Assembly (NCBI GenBank): GCA_018335875.1
Contig: JAGXRN010000079.1
Coordinates: 1 to 64,000 of the forward strand
Length of the DNA: 64,000 bases
Source of the DNA: Dethiobacter sp.
GTDB taxonomy: Bacteria; Bacillota; Dethiobacteria; Dethiobacterales; Dethiobacteraceae
Reading direction: 5' to 3'
A model generated the notes under the pieces. That model was given only the letters and a program-made list of their open reading frames with translations. It was not told where the DNA came from and made no database searches. Numbering within the stretch: the stretch's first letter is position 1; each line of letters begins with the position of its first letter. This document shows, in pieces, positions 34,384 to 46,184 of the stretch. The position numbers were made by a program, and so were the translations under genes.

Positions 34384-34810
34384 CCGAATCGGCCTCCTTT
34401 GACTCACTGCTGCTTATTACCCCGGACTGCATAAACTTAGCAGTTGCCACTGCGGCCACTTCACCGCCTGGCAGGATTGCCCTTGCTGCCATTACATGTA
34501 TATTTCGCTTCTGCTCTTTCTGCCAGGATTCAAAGCGAACTGTCACACCGGTGGGTATCTGTTTTCTGTAGCGTATTTCCATACTGGCGGTAAGGATGCC
34601 AAGGCCGCGTACCGTTAGGTGCTGCGCCATTATTTCGTCCATAATAGTCGATGTAATACCGCCGTGGAGAATTCCGTTATATCCCTGAAAACGTTCTTCT
34701 GTGTAAAAATCGGTGTAATATTTGTCATCTTCCCAGTAAAATTTCAACTTTAGCCCGCACGAATTATCCTCTCCGCAGGCAAAGCAACGATTGTCATCAA
34801 CAAATCTCAT
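34367..34810 (-). CDS. PaaI-like hotdog-fold thioesterase
   Basis: The 147-residue protein shows the hotdog signature GILHGGITSTIMDEIM and a following strand pattern (ASMEIRYRKQIPTGVTVRFE). Its N-terminus has a CFACGEDNSCGLKL cysteine cluster, known in a subgroup of PaaI-like proteins. It hydrolyses acyl-CoA thioesters of unknown acyl group. It is probably transcribed with gatCAB, and overlaps gatC by 17 bases. Confidence 0.85.
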   Translation of the reverse strand: MRFVDDNRCFACGEDNSCGLKLKFYWEDDKYYTDFYTEERFQGYNGILHGGITSTIMDEIMAQHLTVRGLGILTASMEIRYRKQIPTGVTVRFESWQKEQKRNIHVMAARAILPGGEVAAVATAKFMQSGVISSSESKEADSGENYA

Positions 34811-34880
34811 ATTTTACCCTCATTTCCGGAAGTTATAGCCATGGGTAATTATACCATAACCAGGAACAGCGGGCAACTTA

Positions 34881-34910
34881 CAGCAGTGCTTTGTGCAGCA
34901 GTGCTTTGTA
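34881..34910. repeat. 15-bp tandem repeat, two units
   Basis: CAGCAGTGCTTTGTG (34881-34895) is followed at once by CAGCAGTGCTTTGTA. It lies in a gene-free gap; function unknown. Confidence 0.7.
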
Positions 34911-34931
34911 TAATAAACTTTAGAAAAGAAA

Positions 34932-34950
34932 AAAGCGTACTCGCCGCTTT
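34932..34950 (-). terminator. Weak terminator behind the tetrahaem cytochrome gene
   Basis: AAAGCG (34932-34937) pairs with CGCTTT (34945-34950); on the minus strand a run TTTTTTCTTTTC follows. Confidence 0.6.
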
Positions 34951-35034
34951 TTCGTCAGTTTATGCATTTATACAGCCTAAGACTTGTCAAAGAAATCTAC
35001 TGACCCGATAATCCGCTAAAGGTGGCAGTTTTTT

Positions 35035-35388
35035 TTATTCCTGGTCGTGGCATTTCAGGCAGTTGCTGTAATTGTCAAACATGGCGTCGTGTGTTTCAGT
35101 GAATTCTTTATGACATTTTTGGCAGTCTGCAAACGGCCCGTCCACAGCGTGTGGTGTTGCCGAGGGGTGGGCATGACAGGTGGCGCAGTCTTCAAAATCG
35201 CCAAAGACTGTATGAGTTTCCCTGATGCCGGCATGACAAGTCATACAGTTTGCATAAGCACCACGTGCAGAGTGGGCAACTGCAGGTCCTGTCTGTGGGC
35301 CGGCAGGGCTGCGGTCCACCCCGGCTCGCACAAAATAAGCAAAGACAGACATTACAATAATAACAATAATCAAATAAACTCTTCTCAT
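35035..35388 (-). CDS. Membrane-anchored tetrahaem c-type cytochrome
   Basis: The 117-residue protein has an N-terminal anchor (VYLIIVIIVMSVFAYFV) and four CxxCH haem sites, CMTCH, CATCH, CQKCH and CLKCH, spaced about 20 residues, with additional histidines (ETHTVFGDFEDC, ATPHAVDGPFADC) as sixth ligands. The regular repeat resembles the haem-rich domains of small multihaem cytochromes. It would carry electrons outside the membrane. The upstream gene encodes a CcmC-like protein. Donor and acceptor are unknown. Confidence 0.88.
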   Translation of the reverse strand: MRRVYLIIVIIVMSVFAYFVRAGVDRSPAGPQTGPAVAHSARGAYANCMTCHAGIRETHTVFGDFEDCATCHAHPSATPHAVDGPFADCQKCHKEFTETHDAMFDNYSNCLKCHDQE

Positions 35389-35542
35389 AACAGGCCCTCC
35401 CTGGTTTATATTGTTAGCGTTTCTTGCTGCGGCGAATATATACGCTAATGCAGGAGCATGCCTGTTTTATATTCCTGTTAACAGCTTCCTTTACCTGTTT
35501 AAATGTTATTATACTCATTGAATGTTTGCATACCGGCCGCTG

Positions 35543-36160
35543 CTACGGGTTTTTTACTGTCTCGCTTTTTTGCACGTTCCTAAGTCTCCAGCGTGTAAAC
35601 TCAAACAGCGCAGCCATGGCAAGCACGAGCAAAATCACTGGTAAAATCCTGATCAGCACTGAGTCAGACCCTCTGATTGGGTTATCCGGATGCATCAGGC
35701 GCCCGCTGTTACTCCTGATTACAAGTATAGCGGCGGCAAAGACTATATTTGCGGCCGACCTGAGTTTTAACGTTCCACCCCTGCAAACAACTTCTTTTCC
35801 GATCCCCAGTATAAGAATAGTAACTGCCGCTATTGTCATGGGCTCCCGCCAAACCAGCCCGCCCCAGATCACCTGCATTGAGACCAGGGACAAAAGAAAA
35901 GACACAAACCAAAGGATCAGAGCCGACCAGCCCAGTTCCCTGGACCATAGCCCGAAAGCCACTTGCGATGTTGCCATGTGAACAGCGCCAAGGGCGGCGG
36001 CGGCATAAAAAGTGTAGAGACTGATATAACTCATGGCCATGTGTACATAGATCAGCTTAATCAGCTTGCCAAGGGTCTGTTCAGCAGGCGCAATCCATAA
36101 TAGGATGGTGCTGACGGCAATAAAGAGTAAAATAATATAAAGGCCTCTTTTTTTGTCCAT
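35543..36160 (-). CDS. CcmC/CcsA-like cytochrome c biogenesis membrane protein
   Basis: The 205-residue protein has about six spans. KLIKLIYVHMAMSYISLYTFY matches the start of the CcmC haem-handling region, VIWGGLVWREPMT corresponds to the tryptophan-rich motif, and IRSNSGRLMHPDNP to the late histidine motif. Motifs are degenerate compared with standard CcmC. It probably moves or holds haem for the tetrahaem cytochrome encoded downstream. It lies 10 bases behind ligA, so it may be co-transcribed with DNA repair genes. Confidence 0.72.
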   Translation of the reverse strand: MDKKRGLYIILLFIAVSTILLWIAPAEQTLGKLIKLIYVHMAMSYISLYTFYAAAALGAVHMATSQVAFGLWSRELGWSALILWFVSFLLSLVSMQVIWGGLVWREPMTIAAVTILILGIGKEVVCRGGTLKLRSAANIVFAAAILVIRSNSGRLMHPDNPIRGSDSVLIRILPVILLVLAMAALFEFTRWRLRNVQKSETVKNP

Positions 36161-36170
36161 GATTTCTCTC

Positions 36171-40300
<4,130 letters not shown>

Positions 40301-40322
40301 TATGTCCTCCTATTGCTTGACG

Positions 40323-40347
40323 AAAAAAAAGCAGCACTGGTCTGCTT
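40323..40347 (-). terminator. Terminator of the YerC-family gene
   Basis: AAGCAG (40329-40334) pairs with CTGCTT (40342-40347); on the minus strand the stem ends in eight T residues. Confidence 0.88.
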
Positions 40348-40660
40348 AATCGTTACTTTTGTGAACCTGCTCCTCTTTCATGCGCTCAAGCACCAGGCTG
40401 TATCCACCCGCACCATAATGCAGAAAGCGCTTGACACGGCTGATAGTTGCTGTACTGGCGCCTGTTTCGTTTTCGATTTGCTGGTATGTCCTGCCTTCCT
40501 GCAGCATACGGGCCACCTCGAGGCGCTGGGCCATTAATTTTAATTCATTAATGGTGCATATATCCTCAAAAAAACGGTAACATTCGTCCTCGCTCTCCAG
40601 CAGAAGCAGTGCCCGGCACAGGTTGTCTACACTATCGCCTTTCAGTTTGGAATTAGTCAA
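40346..40660 (-). CDS. YerC/YecD family TrpR-like regulator
   Basis: The 104-residue helical protein has FFEDICTINELKLMAQRLEVARMLQEG followed by TYQQIENETGASTATISRVKR, the TrpR-like HTH of the YerC/YecD family. TTG at 40660 is chosen because GGAGGTG lies 6-8 bases upstream; the longer ATG reading starts upstream of that site. In Bacillota this gene commonly lies beside pcrA. Its target is unknown. Confidence 0.88.
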   Translation of the reverse strand: MTNSKLKGDSVDNLCRALLLLESEDECYRFFEDICTINELKLMAQRLEVARMLQEGRTYQQIENETGASTATISRVKRFLHYGAGGYSLVLERMKEEQVHKSND

Positions 40661-40869
40661 TTTACACACCTCCGGTGGTCGCTCACATTTATATTCGGTG
40701 TAGTACATATAAATCCTTCATCTTTGGTTATTCATTTCCATTTTTACATTCCCTGAAACTAAGTTTGAAGGGGATAAATAGAGACATTTTAAAAAAACAG
40801 ACTTTTTTCCCATACTTACATAGCAAGTACTATGGTAGAATAAAATTATGACATGCCGGAGGTGTAGCA

Positions 40870-41619
40870 ATGAAAAAACTTATTTGCCTGATACTGGTAG
40901 TATTTCTTTTTCTCGCTGCAGGCTGTGGCCGCAAAGGCAGTGTTCCTGGTGACAGCAATCCCAAAGACATCATACCTGAACCAAAAACACCTGTGGTTGT
41001 GGAAAAAGAAATAAGTTTGGATGAAATAGTCAGCAATATAAAACAGCTGGGTGAGACTCTTGTTTCTTTCAAGGGTGTATTGGAAATTTCAGTAGATTTT
41101 AATGGTTTCTCCGAGGCGCAGCAGTACAAGCTTTGGTACTCCGGAGACAGCCGTTACCGTATGGAGTGGGAAACAGCGGCGGAAGGCATGACGATCACAG
41201 TTTTTGACGGTGATAATTTATGGAACTATATCACGGAGGGAAACCTGGCCTATGTGATGAGCGCCGACATAGAGTTCCAGCAAAGTGAAACATTCTTCCA
41301 GGATCTGTTTGCCTACCTGCAAGACCCTGAAGAATATTATTCATTCAGCTACCAGGGTATGGACAAAGTGGACGGCCGCCAGGCCTATATCCTTGAAATT
41401 ACCTCTAAGTCATACGATTTTGATGAGGCACTCCTCACATGGTGGGTAGATGCAAAAACGTGGTTCCCTTTTAAAGCTGAAACTGAAATAGGCGGCATGA
41501 CAACTACTGTACTATACCTTGATTTCGTGCTCAATCCCGCACTGAACGATGAAGTATTTACGTTTATCGCCCCTGACGGCGCTCAGGTAATAGACATGAA
41601 CGACCTGTTATTCCGCTGA
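40870..41619 (+). CDS. LolA-like lipoprotein
   Basis: The 249-residue protein has a lipoprotein signal peptide ending in LAAGC (Cys18 lipidated), a short linker rich in Pro and charged residues, then a LolA-like domain: repeated strands with SRYRMEWETA, NLWNYITEGN and AYILEITSKSYDF...WWVDAKTWFPFKAE. It is anchored outside the membrane. Function in Gram-positives is unclear. GGAGGTGTAGCA precedes the ATG. It is divergent from the YerC gene. Confidence 0.8.
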   Translation: MKKLICLILVVFLFLAAGCGRKGSVPGDSNPKDIIPEPKTPVVVEKEISLDEIVSNIKQLGETLVSFKGVLEISVDFNGFSEAQQYKLWYSGDSRYRMEWETAAEGMTITVFDGDNLWNYITEGNLAYVMSADIEFQQSETFFQDLFAYLQDPEEYYSFSYQGMDKVDGRQAYILEITSKSYDFDEALLTWWVDAKTWFPFKAETEIGGMTTTVLYLDFVLNPALNDEVFTFIAPDGAQVIDMNDLLFR

Positions 41620-41641
41620 CCAATATGAGTAAGATCCTCCT

Positions 41642-41668
41642 GAGGGCGTATGTATACGCTCTTTTTTT
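41642..41668 (+). terminator. Terminator of the lipoprotein gene
   Basis: GAGGGCGTA (41642-41650) pairs with TATACGCTC, with a one-base bulge, and is followed by seven T residues. Confidence 0.85.
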
Positions 41669-41714
41669 ATCGACAGCAAAAATAACCGGTCAGATGTATC
41701 AGCACTGATAGAAT

Positions 41715-42038
41715 TTGCAGGGAATAGTAGATGTACTGGCCGATACAAAAAGAGCTGTGGAATTCGCCCGTGAATTCCCCGGCATAGACAAAGTTGAAGA
41801 CAACCTGACAGTCTCTACCGACGGCGCCATAGACGACGGTGATGTTTACATGGAAGTAACCCAGGAACTCGGTGGCGACCCGGGTGTAGATGAAGAAAAG
41901 ATACACTTTACTGTCAATAAGGGCGTTGTTACACTCCTTGGGGAGACAGACTCCCCTGATGAACGTATGGCTGCTGCCAAGGCAGCCGCCAAGGCCAGAG
42001 GCGTACGCAACGTCAACAACCAAATCAGCCTTAAATAA
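41715..42038 (+). CDS. BON-domain protein, probably 5'-truncated
   Basis: The 107-residue product contains the second half of one BON domain (DTKRAVEFAREFPGIDKVEDNLTVS) and a complete second one (VNKGVVTLLGETDSPDERMAAAKAAAKARGVRNVNNQI). The only start is a TTG at 41715 without a visible ribosome site, and two stops lie just upstream, so the beginning of the first BON domain appears to be missing. BON proteins bind membranes or envelopes. It is either a remnant or a weakly translated gene. Confidence 0.6.
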   Translation: MQGIVDVLADTKRAVEFAREFPGIDKVEDNLTVSTDGAIDDGDVYMEVTQELGGDPGVDEEKIHFTVNKGVVTLLGETDSPDERMAAAKAAAKARGVRNVNNQISLK

Positions 42039-42041
42039 AAA

Positions 42042-42066
42042 TTAGAGCCCCCGGCTCTAATTTTTT
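42042..42066. terminator. Bidirectional terminator between the BON gene and the UDG gene
   Basis: TTAGAGCC (42042-42049) pairs with GGCTCTAA (42053-42060), followed by TTTTTT and, on the other strand, AATTTTTATTT. Confidence 0.88.
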
Positions 42067-42091
42067 ATTTACCATTCTCCACCTGCCTGCA

Positions 42092-42655
42092 TCAGAGCCG
42101 ACACGCAAGAAAGTCTTTCACCAGCACCTCGGGCCTGACAGTGCTGCGCAGCACTGCAGCAGGATGGTAAGTGGGGTAGATTTTATAGAAGGGACCATCG
42201 AACCAGCGTCCTCTCACATCGGCCATCCTGGCTTTGGGATCCAGGATGTTATGGACTGCCACCAGCCCCAGCGTCACAACCACTTTAGGCCTGATGATGG
42301 CCAGCTGCCTGTCCAGGAAAGGGCGGCAGGCTGCCAGCTCGCTGCGGCGGGGATTGCGGTTTCCGGGTGGGCGACACTTGGCGGAGCCGGTAATAAACAC
42401 ATTTTTTCTTTCGATCCCGGCCTCTGACATCAGTCTGGTAAGCAGATCGCCTGCACGTCCTACAAAAGGCCGGCCGCTTTCATCCTCCTTGGCACCGGGC
42501 GCCTCGGCCAGTATAAAAAGCTCAGCTTTGCTTGCTCCTTCCCCGAAGACTACGTTTCTCCTGGTGCAGGCCAGGCTGCAGCGTTGGCAGGTCAGGCAAA
42601 TTTCCTTCAGGTCATCAAGATTGTCTATGCTTTGAATTTCCTCAGCTGTCCTCAT
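42092..42655 (-). CDS. Type 4 uracil-DNA glycosylase (iron-sulfur)
   Basis: The 187-residue protein has the UDG motif AEAPGAKEDESGRPFVGRAG, C-terminal YPTYHPAAVLR, and cysteines for a [4Fe-4S] cluster (CLTCQRCSLAC early, SAKCRPPGNRNPRR then AACRPFL late). It removes uracil from DNA in base excision repair. ATG at 42655 follows GGGGGC; the longer in-frame extension upstream belongs to the overlapping DnaE frame region and is not used. Confidence 0.92.
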   Translation of the reverse strand: MRTAEEIQSIDNLDDLKEICLTCQRCSLACTRRNVVFGEGASKAELFILAEAPGAKEDESGRPFVGRAGDLLTRLMSEAGIERKNVFITGSAKCRPPGNRNPRRSELAACRPFLDRQLAIIRPKVVVTLGLVAVHNILDPKARMADVRGRWFDGPFYKIYPTYHPAAVLRSTVRPEVLVKDFLACRL

Positions 42656-42701
42656 GGCTGCCCCCTTACATCTTTTTAACACATATTCGTTACATCTATT
42701 C

Positions 42702-44249
42702 TTATTCCTTCTGTACAGGATGTATAAGCGAAACGGCCTTCTCCGCTGCCACCGAATCACCGTCCCGGGAAACCCGTCCTGATACAAGCAATGCTCCATG
42801 GGCAAGCACGCCATGGCAGCGCCTGTAGGCAGCCGGGCAAAACACAACTTCAGCAAGACCGCTCTCGTCTGAAAGAAGAAGGGTAAGCATTACCCCTCCG
42901 TCTTTGATGCGCCGCAGTGTCCCACGTCCCACGCGTGTGCAAAAATCAGCGAGGCTTACAAAATCTCCTGCCTGCCTGGCTGAGAAGATAGCCGCTGTCC
43001 CTTTACCGCCAAGTTCGCACACCAGGGGCAGCGCTGCCCGGATCGCTTCACCCTCAGGGATAAAGTTCCAGCCGCTCTTATTAATATGTGGAGGCAGAAC
43101 TCTCACACCCCTGGCCCTTGCCTCCTGGACATACACCGCGGGACCGTAATAGCCTGAGCCGCTGCTGAGAAGCGCAGCATAAAAATCCACGGGGTAGTGG
43201 GCCTTAAGGTAAGCAGTCCAGTAGGAGACAAGCGCATAAGCTGCCGAGTGGGCCTTGTTGAAGCTGTAGCCGGCAAAACGGTAAAGGTGGTCAAAGATTG
43301 CAGCGGCCTCTTGCTCGCAAAGCCCCCTTGCCTTGGCCCCTGAAATAAATTTTGCGTGGTGCCATTCCTGCTGTGGACCCGAACGCCTCCCCATTTCGCG
43401 CCGCAGTTCGTCGGCTTCTCCCGGAGTGTAGCCCCCTATTTCGTGGGCAATCCGCATTACCTGTTCCTGGTAGAGCACAACACCGTAGGTGTCTTCCAAA
43501 AGAGGCGTGAGGGCTTCATGGACATAAGTCACTTCCTCTTTGCCGTGCCGCCTCCTGACAAATGATTCAAACATTCCGCTTTCCAAAGGTCCGGGACGGT
43601 ACAGTGAAAGAATATGAACCAAATCGCCAAGGCATTCCGGCGCCAGCATCCTCAGCACACGGCGCATGCCCGAACTCTCGAGCTGAAAGCAGCCAAGGCT
43701 CTCACCACGCTGCAGTGAGGAAAAAACAGCCTGGTCGTCCTGGGGTATCTGCTCTACTGAAAGGTTAAGTCCCCGCCGCTGCTTTACGGACGACAGTGTA
43801 TCGTGGATTATTGTCAGATTGCGTGAGCCAAGAATATCTATTTTTAAAAAGCCCTGCGCCTCCCCGTCATCTTTATCCCATTGCGTAAGAACCTCTCCCG
43901 CAGCGCCCCGGCAAAGGGGGAGCAGTTCTGCAAGGCTTGAAGCGCCGATAATCACACCGCTGGCATGAGTTGACAGGTGCCGGCAGTATCCTTCCAGCAT
44001 TTTGGCCGCGGACAGCACCGACTGCGCATCGTGGCATCTCAGGGCGGCAGAACTGAATTCAGGGTACCTTGCCACAGCTGCCTCAATGCCGCCGGGGCCG
44101 GAATAGTTCACTACCTGCGGGTAACAAGTCGACAGCTGCAGCCTGTTCACAAGGCGCAGCAGATTTGACCAGCCGCTGCCGGTACGCACAAGCAGCACCA
44201 GCGGCAGACCGGGACTCATGCTTAACACTGACAGTGACAAATACAACAA
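42702..44249 (-). pseudogene. DNA polymerase III alpha (DnaE-like) remnant with internal deletions
   Basis: The 515-codon frame has DnaE parts in order but with large gaps. A fragment of the PHP domain (LPLVLLVRTGSGWSNLLRLVN) jumps to the region before LEGYCRHLSTHASGVIIG. It then continues with LKIDILGSRNLT (third catalytic Asp) through the fingers (FAGYSFNKAHSAAYALVSYWTAYLKAHYP in two parts), and finally jumps from GRGTLRRIKDGG straight to an OB-fold end (LLLSDESGLAEVVF). The PDxDxDF motif with two essential aspartates is absent, as is the start of PHP. It cannot be an active polymerase, yet the frame stays open across the gaps. Confidence 0.8.
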
Positions 44250-44317
44250 AAAAACAGAGGCCGCACATGACGGCTCCCAATACCATTGGGAAATTCAAAT
44301 CTGACTAGTTCAATAGT

Positions 44318-45211
44318 TTAAACCTGACCCCAAAGCATCTTACCTTCGTGGAAGACATATTCAACCACGCCTGTTTTATGCAGATGAGAAAGGCAGGCGG
44401 TAACAGTGCCGTGGTTTAAGACATACTGCACAGGGTCAAGCGTTCTGCCGTTTTGCATGGTGAGCGCGGCAAGCACTTCTTCACGTGTGCTGCCGCCTCC
44501 CTGCAGGATGGCAATTATCTGTTCCAGTGTTTCTTCAATCACTGCCGTATTCCTGAGCACTGTTGCAAACGGTTTTTCGGATGGTTCACCGTGGCAGGGC
44601 ACATAATGGCCGTACCCGCTCTGCTGCAGTAATTGCAGCGTGTCCAGTGCTGCGGTGACGTCAGCGCAGTAGGGCATACCGTACTTGGCGATAATCTTCT
44701 CAGAAAAATAGGCGTCTGCGGTGAAGATGACGCCGTCGCCGGTCACCACGCCAAGCTGGCCCGGGCTGTGGCCGGGCAGGAGAATTATTTCTGCACCAAA
44801 ACCGCTGTCGGAAAAAAAACCCTCTTTGAGCACTCCGTCCACCGGACAGCACTCTGCCATCAGGAACCGTGTGGCCAGATGCTTTGTCGGTGCGGCTGAG
44901 AACAGGTAAAATGGCTCAAGATAGGGGTTTTCTATTACCGCCTTTTCCAGTGAAGAAGCAAAAACCCTGACACCTGCCTCCTCCCGTATCACCGCATTGC
45001 CGCCGTAGTGGTCAGCATGAGAATGAGTGTTTATTATTACTTTGGGAAATAGATTATTGTCTCTCAGGCAACGCAAAATCTGCCTGCCGGCCTGGCGGTC
45101 AAGGCCTGTATCTATGAGCAGGCATTCTTTTCCGTTTATAATTACGCCTGTGTTTATGGCGCCGGGAATAAAATAAGTATTCCCTTTTACTATAGTAAGC
45201 TGTAAAGCCAT
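44318..45211 (-). CDS. Metallo-beta-lactamase-fold hydrolase
   Basis: The 297-residue protein has the HxHxDH motif in INTHSHADHYGGNA, further metal ligands in LLPGHSPGQLG, TADAYF and VPCHGEP, and a C-terminal winged-helix-like extension (STREEVLAALTM, GTVTACLSHLHKTGVVEY). This arrangement is common in MBL hydrolases related to glyoxalase II or RNase-like proteins. Substrate is unknown. ATG at 45211 follows GGAGGGCGC. The next upstream gene is separated by a terminator. Confidence 0.85.
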   Translation of the reverse strand: MALQLTIVKGNTYFIPGAINTGVIINGKECLLIDTGLDRQAGRQILRCLRDNNLFPKVIINTHSHADHYGGNAVIREEAGVRVFASSLEKAVIENPYLEPFYLFSAAPTKHLATRFLMAECCPVDGVLKEGFFSDSGFGAEIILLPGHSPGQLGVVTGDGVIFTADAYFSEKIIAKYGMPYCADVTAALDTLQLLQQSGYGHYVPCHGEPSEKPFATVLRNTAVIEETLEQIIAILQGGGSTREEVLAALTMQNGRTLDPVQYVLNHGTVTACLSHLHKTGVVEYVFHEGKMLWGQV

Positions 45212-45234
45212 TTTGCGCCCTCCAAAATATAAAC

Positions 45235-45254
45235 AGCCGGGGAAACTCCGGCTG
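45235..45254 (-). terminator. Terminator of the C_GCAxxG_C_C protein gene
   Basis: AGCCGG (45235-45240) pairs with CCGGCT (45248-45253); on the minus strand GTTTATATTTT follows. Confidence 0.7.
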
Positions 45255-45266
45255 CTTTTCATTCAT

Positions 45267-45719
45267 TTAGGCCGTTTCCCCAACCAGATTTTGTTCCTGC
45301 AGGAACTCCGCCAGTATCATGGCGGCTCCTCCGGTGATTTTCAGGCAGCGGCGAAGGTGGTCCTTACTCTCGAAGTCACCACCCGGGTTTAGAACGCGGC
45401 AGCAGGTACTGCCGAATTTCTCGTCAAACCTGTCGTGCAGCATACCCGCCAGGCTGTAAATATTGTCCAGTTTCTCGTCTATGCTGTCACGTCCTGTCAG
45501 CATGGCGAGCACCAGTTCAGAACCGGTGAGGGCGCCGCATGAGCAACCTGAACGGCCCATACCACCGCCAAAGACGGAAGCAAAACGGGCAACCTCCGGT
45601 CCAAAGTTGCCGGGAAGCAGGTCAAGATAGGCTTTCAGTACCGCCTCGGCACAGTTAAAACCCTGCTTGAAATACTCGCCGGCGGCATTCCTGGCTTTTA
45701 ATGCAAATTCCTGGTCCAT
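45267..45719 (-). CDS. C_GCAxxG_C_C family redox-active protein
   Basis: The 150-residue protein has the pattern that names the family: FNCAEAVL, then GCSCGALTGSELVLAML, then STCCRVL and later LRRCLKI. Conserved cysteines suggest a metal site or disulfide chemistry, and the family is widespread in anaerobes. It has no assigned reaction. The gene lies just downstream of the mutase operon but is separated from it by only 35 bases, so cotranscription is possible. Confidence 0.88.
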   Translation of the reverse strand: MDQEFALKARNAAGEYFKQGFNCAEAVLKAYLDLLPGNFGPEVARFASVFGGGMGRSGCSCGALTGSELVLAMLTGRDSIDEKLDNIYSLAGMLHDRFDEKFGSTCCRVLNPGGDFESKDHLRRCLKITGGAAMILAEFLQEQNLVGETA

Positions 45720-45754
45720 ATTCCGGTTCCCCCTTTGTCTAAATAAATGCTGTA

Positions 45755-46165
45755 CTATGAGACTTTATCGCGCATTGCCCCCTCAATCCACTTCACAATA
45801 TCACCCGTGGACGTTCCCGGAGTAAAGAGCGCACCGGCGTGGCCGGCATTAATAAGTTCACGCATATCATCCTCTGGCAGAATCCCACCGCCGATGACCA
45901 TGATATCTGCCGCGTTATTTTCCCTCAGCAGCTCATAGATTCTCGGGAAGAGAGTCATGTGGGCCCCGGACAATACACTGAGTCCAATAATGTCGACATC
46001 CTCCTGGATGGCAGCTTCTACCACCTGTTCAGGCGTCTGGTGCAGGCCGGTGTAAACAACTTCCATTCCGGCGTCGCGTAAAGCGCGGGCTACAACCTTG
46101 GCGCCGCGGTCATGGCCGTCCAAGCCCGGTTTAGCCACCAGGATACGGATCTTTCTTTCACTCAT
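45755..46165 (-). CDS. icmB: B12-binding small subunit of acyl-CoA mutase (IcmB-like)
   Basis: The 136-residue cobalamin-binding domain has [18 protein letters not shown] with the lower axial histidine, [14 protein letters not shown], and the late [12 protein letters not shown] at 46165 follows GGGAGG by 8 bases; the longer frame overlapping the large subunit is spurious. It partners the large subunit encoded 20 bases upstream. The separate small subunit is the arrangement of isobutyryl-CoA mutase and of some Bacillota mutases. Confidence 0.9.
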   Translation of the reverse strand: MSERKIRILVAKPGLDGHDRGAKVVARALRDAGMEVVYTGLHQTPEQVVEAAIQEDVDIIGLSVLSGAHMTLFPRIYELLRENNAADIMVIGGGILPEDDMRELINAGHAGALFTPGTSTGDIVKWIEGAMRDKVS

Positions 46166-46184
46166 GTCCTTGACCTCCCTCATC

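Noticed and set aside
34881-34910. CRISPR-like repeat
   Set aside because: Only two 15-base units in direct contact with no spacer; a simple tandem duplication.
42656-42856. Longer uracil-DNA glycosylase start
   Set aside because: The upstream extension overlaps the DnaE frame and has no family similarity; ATG 42655 has the ribosome site.
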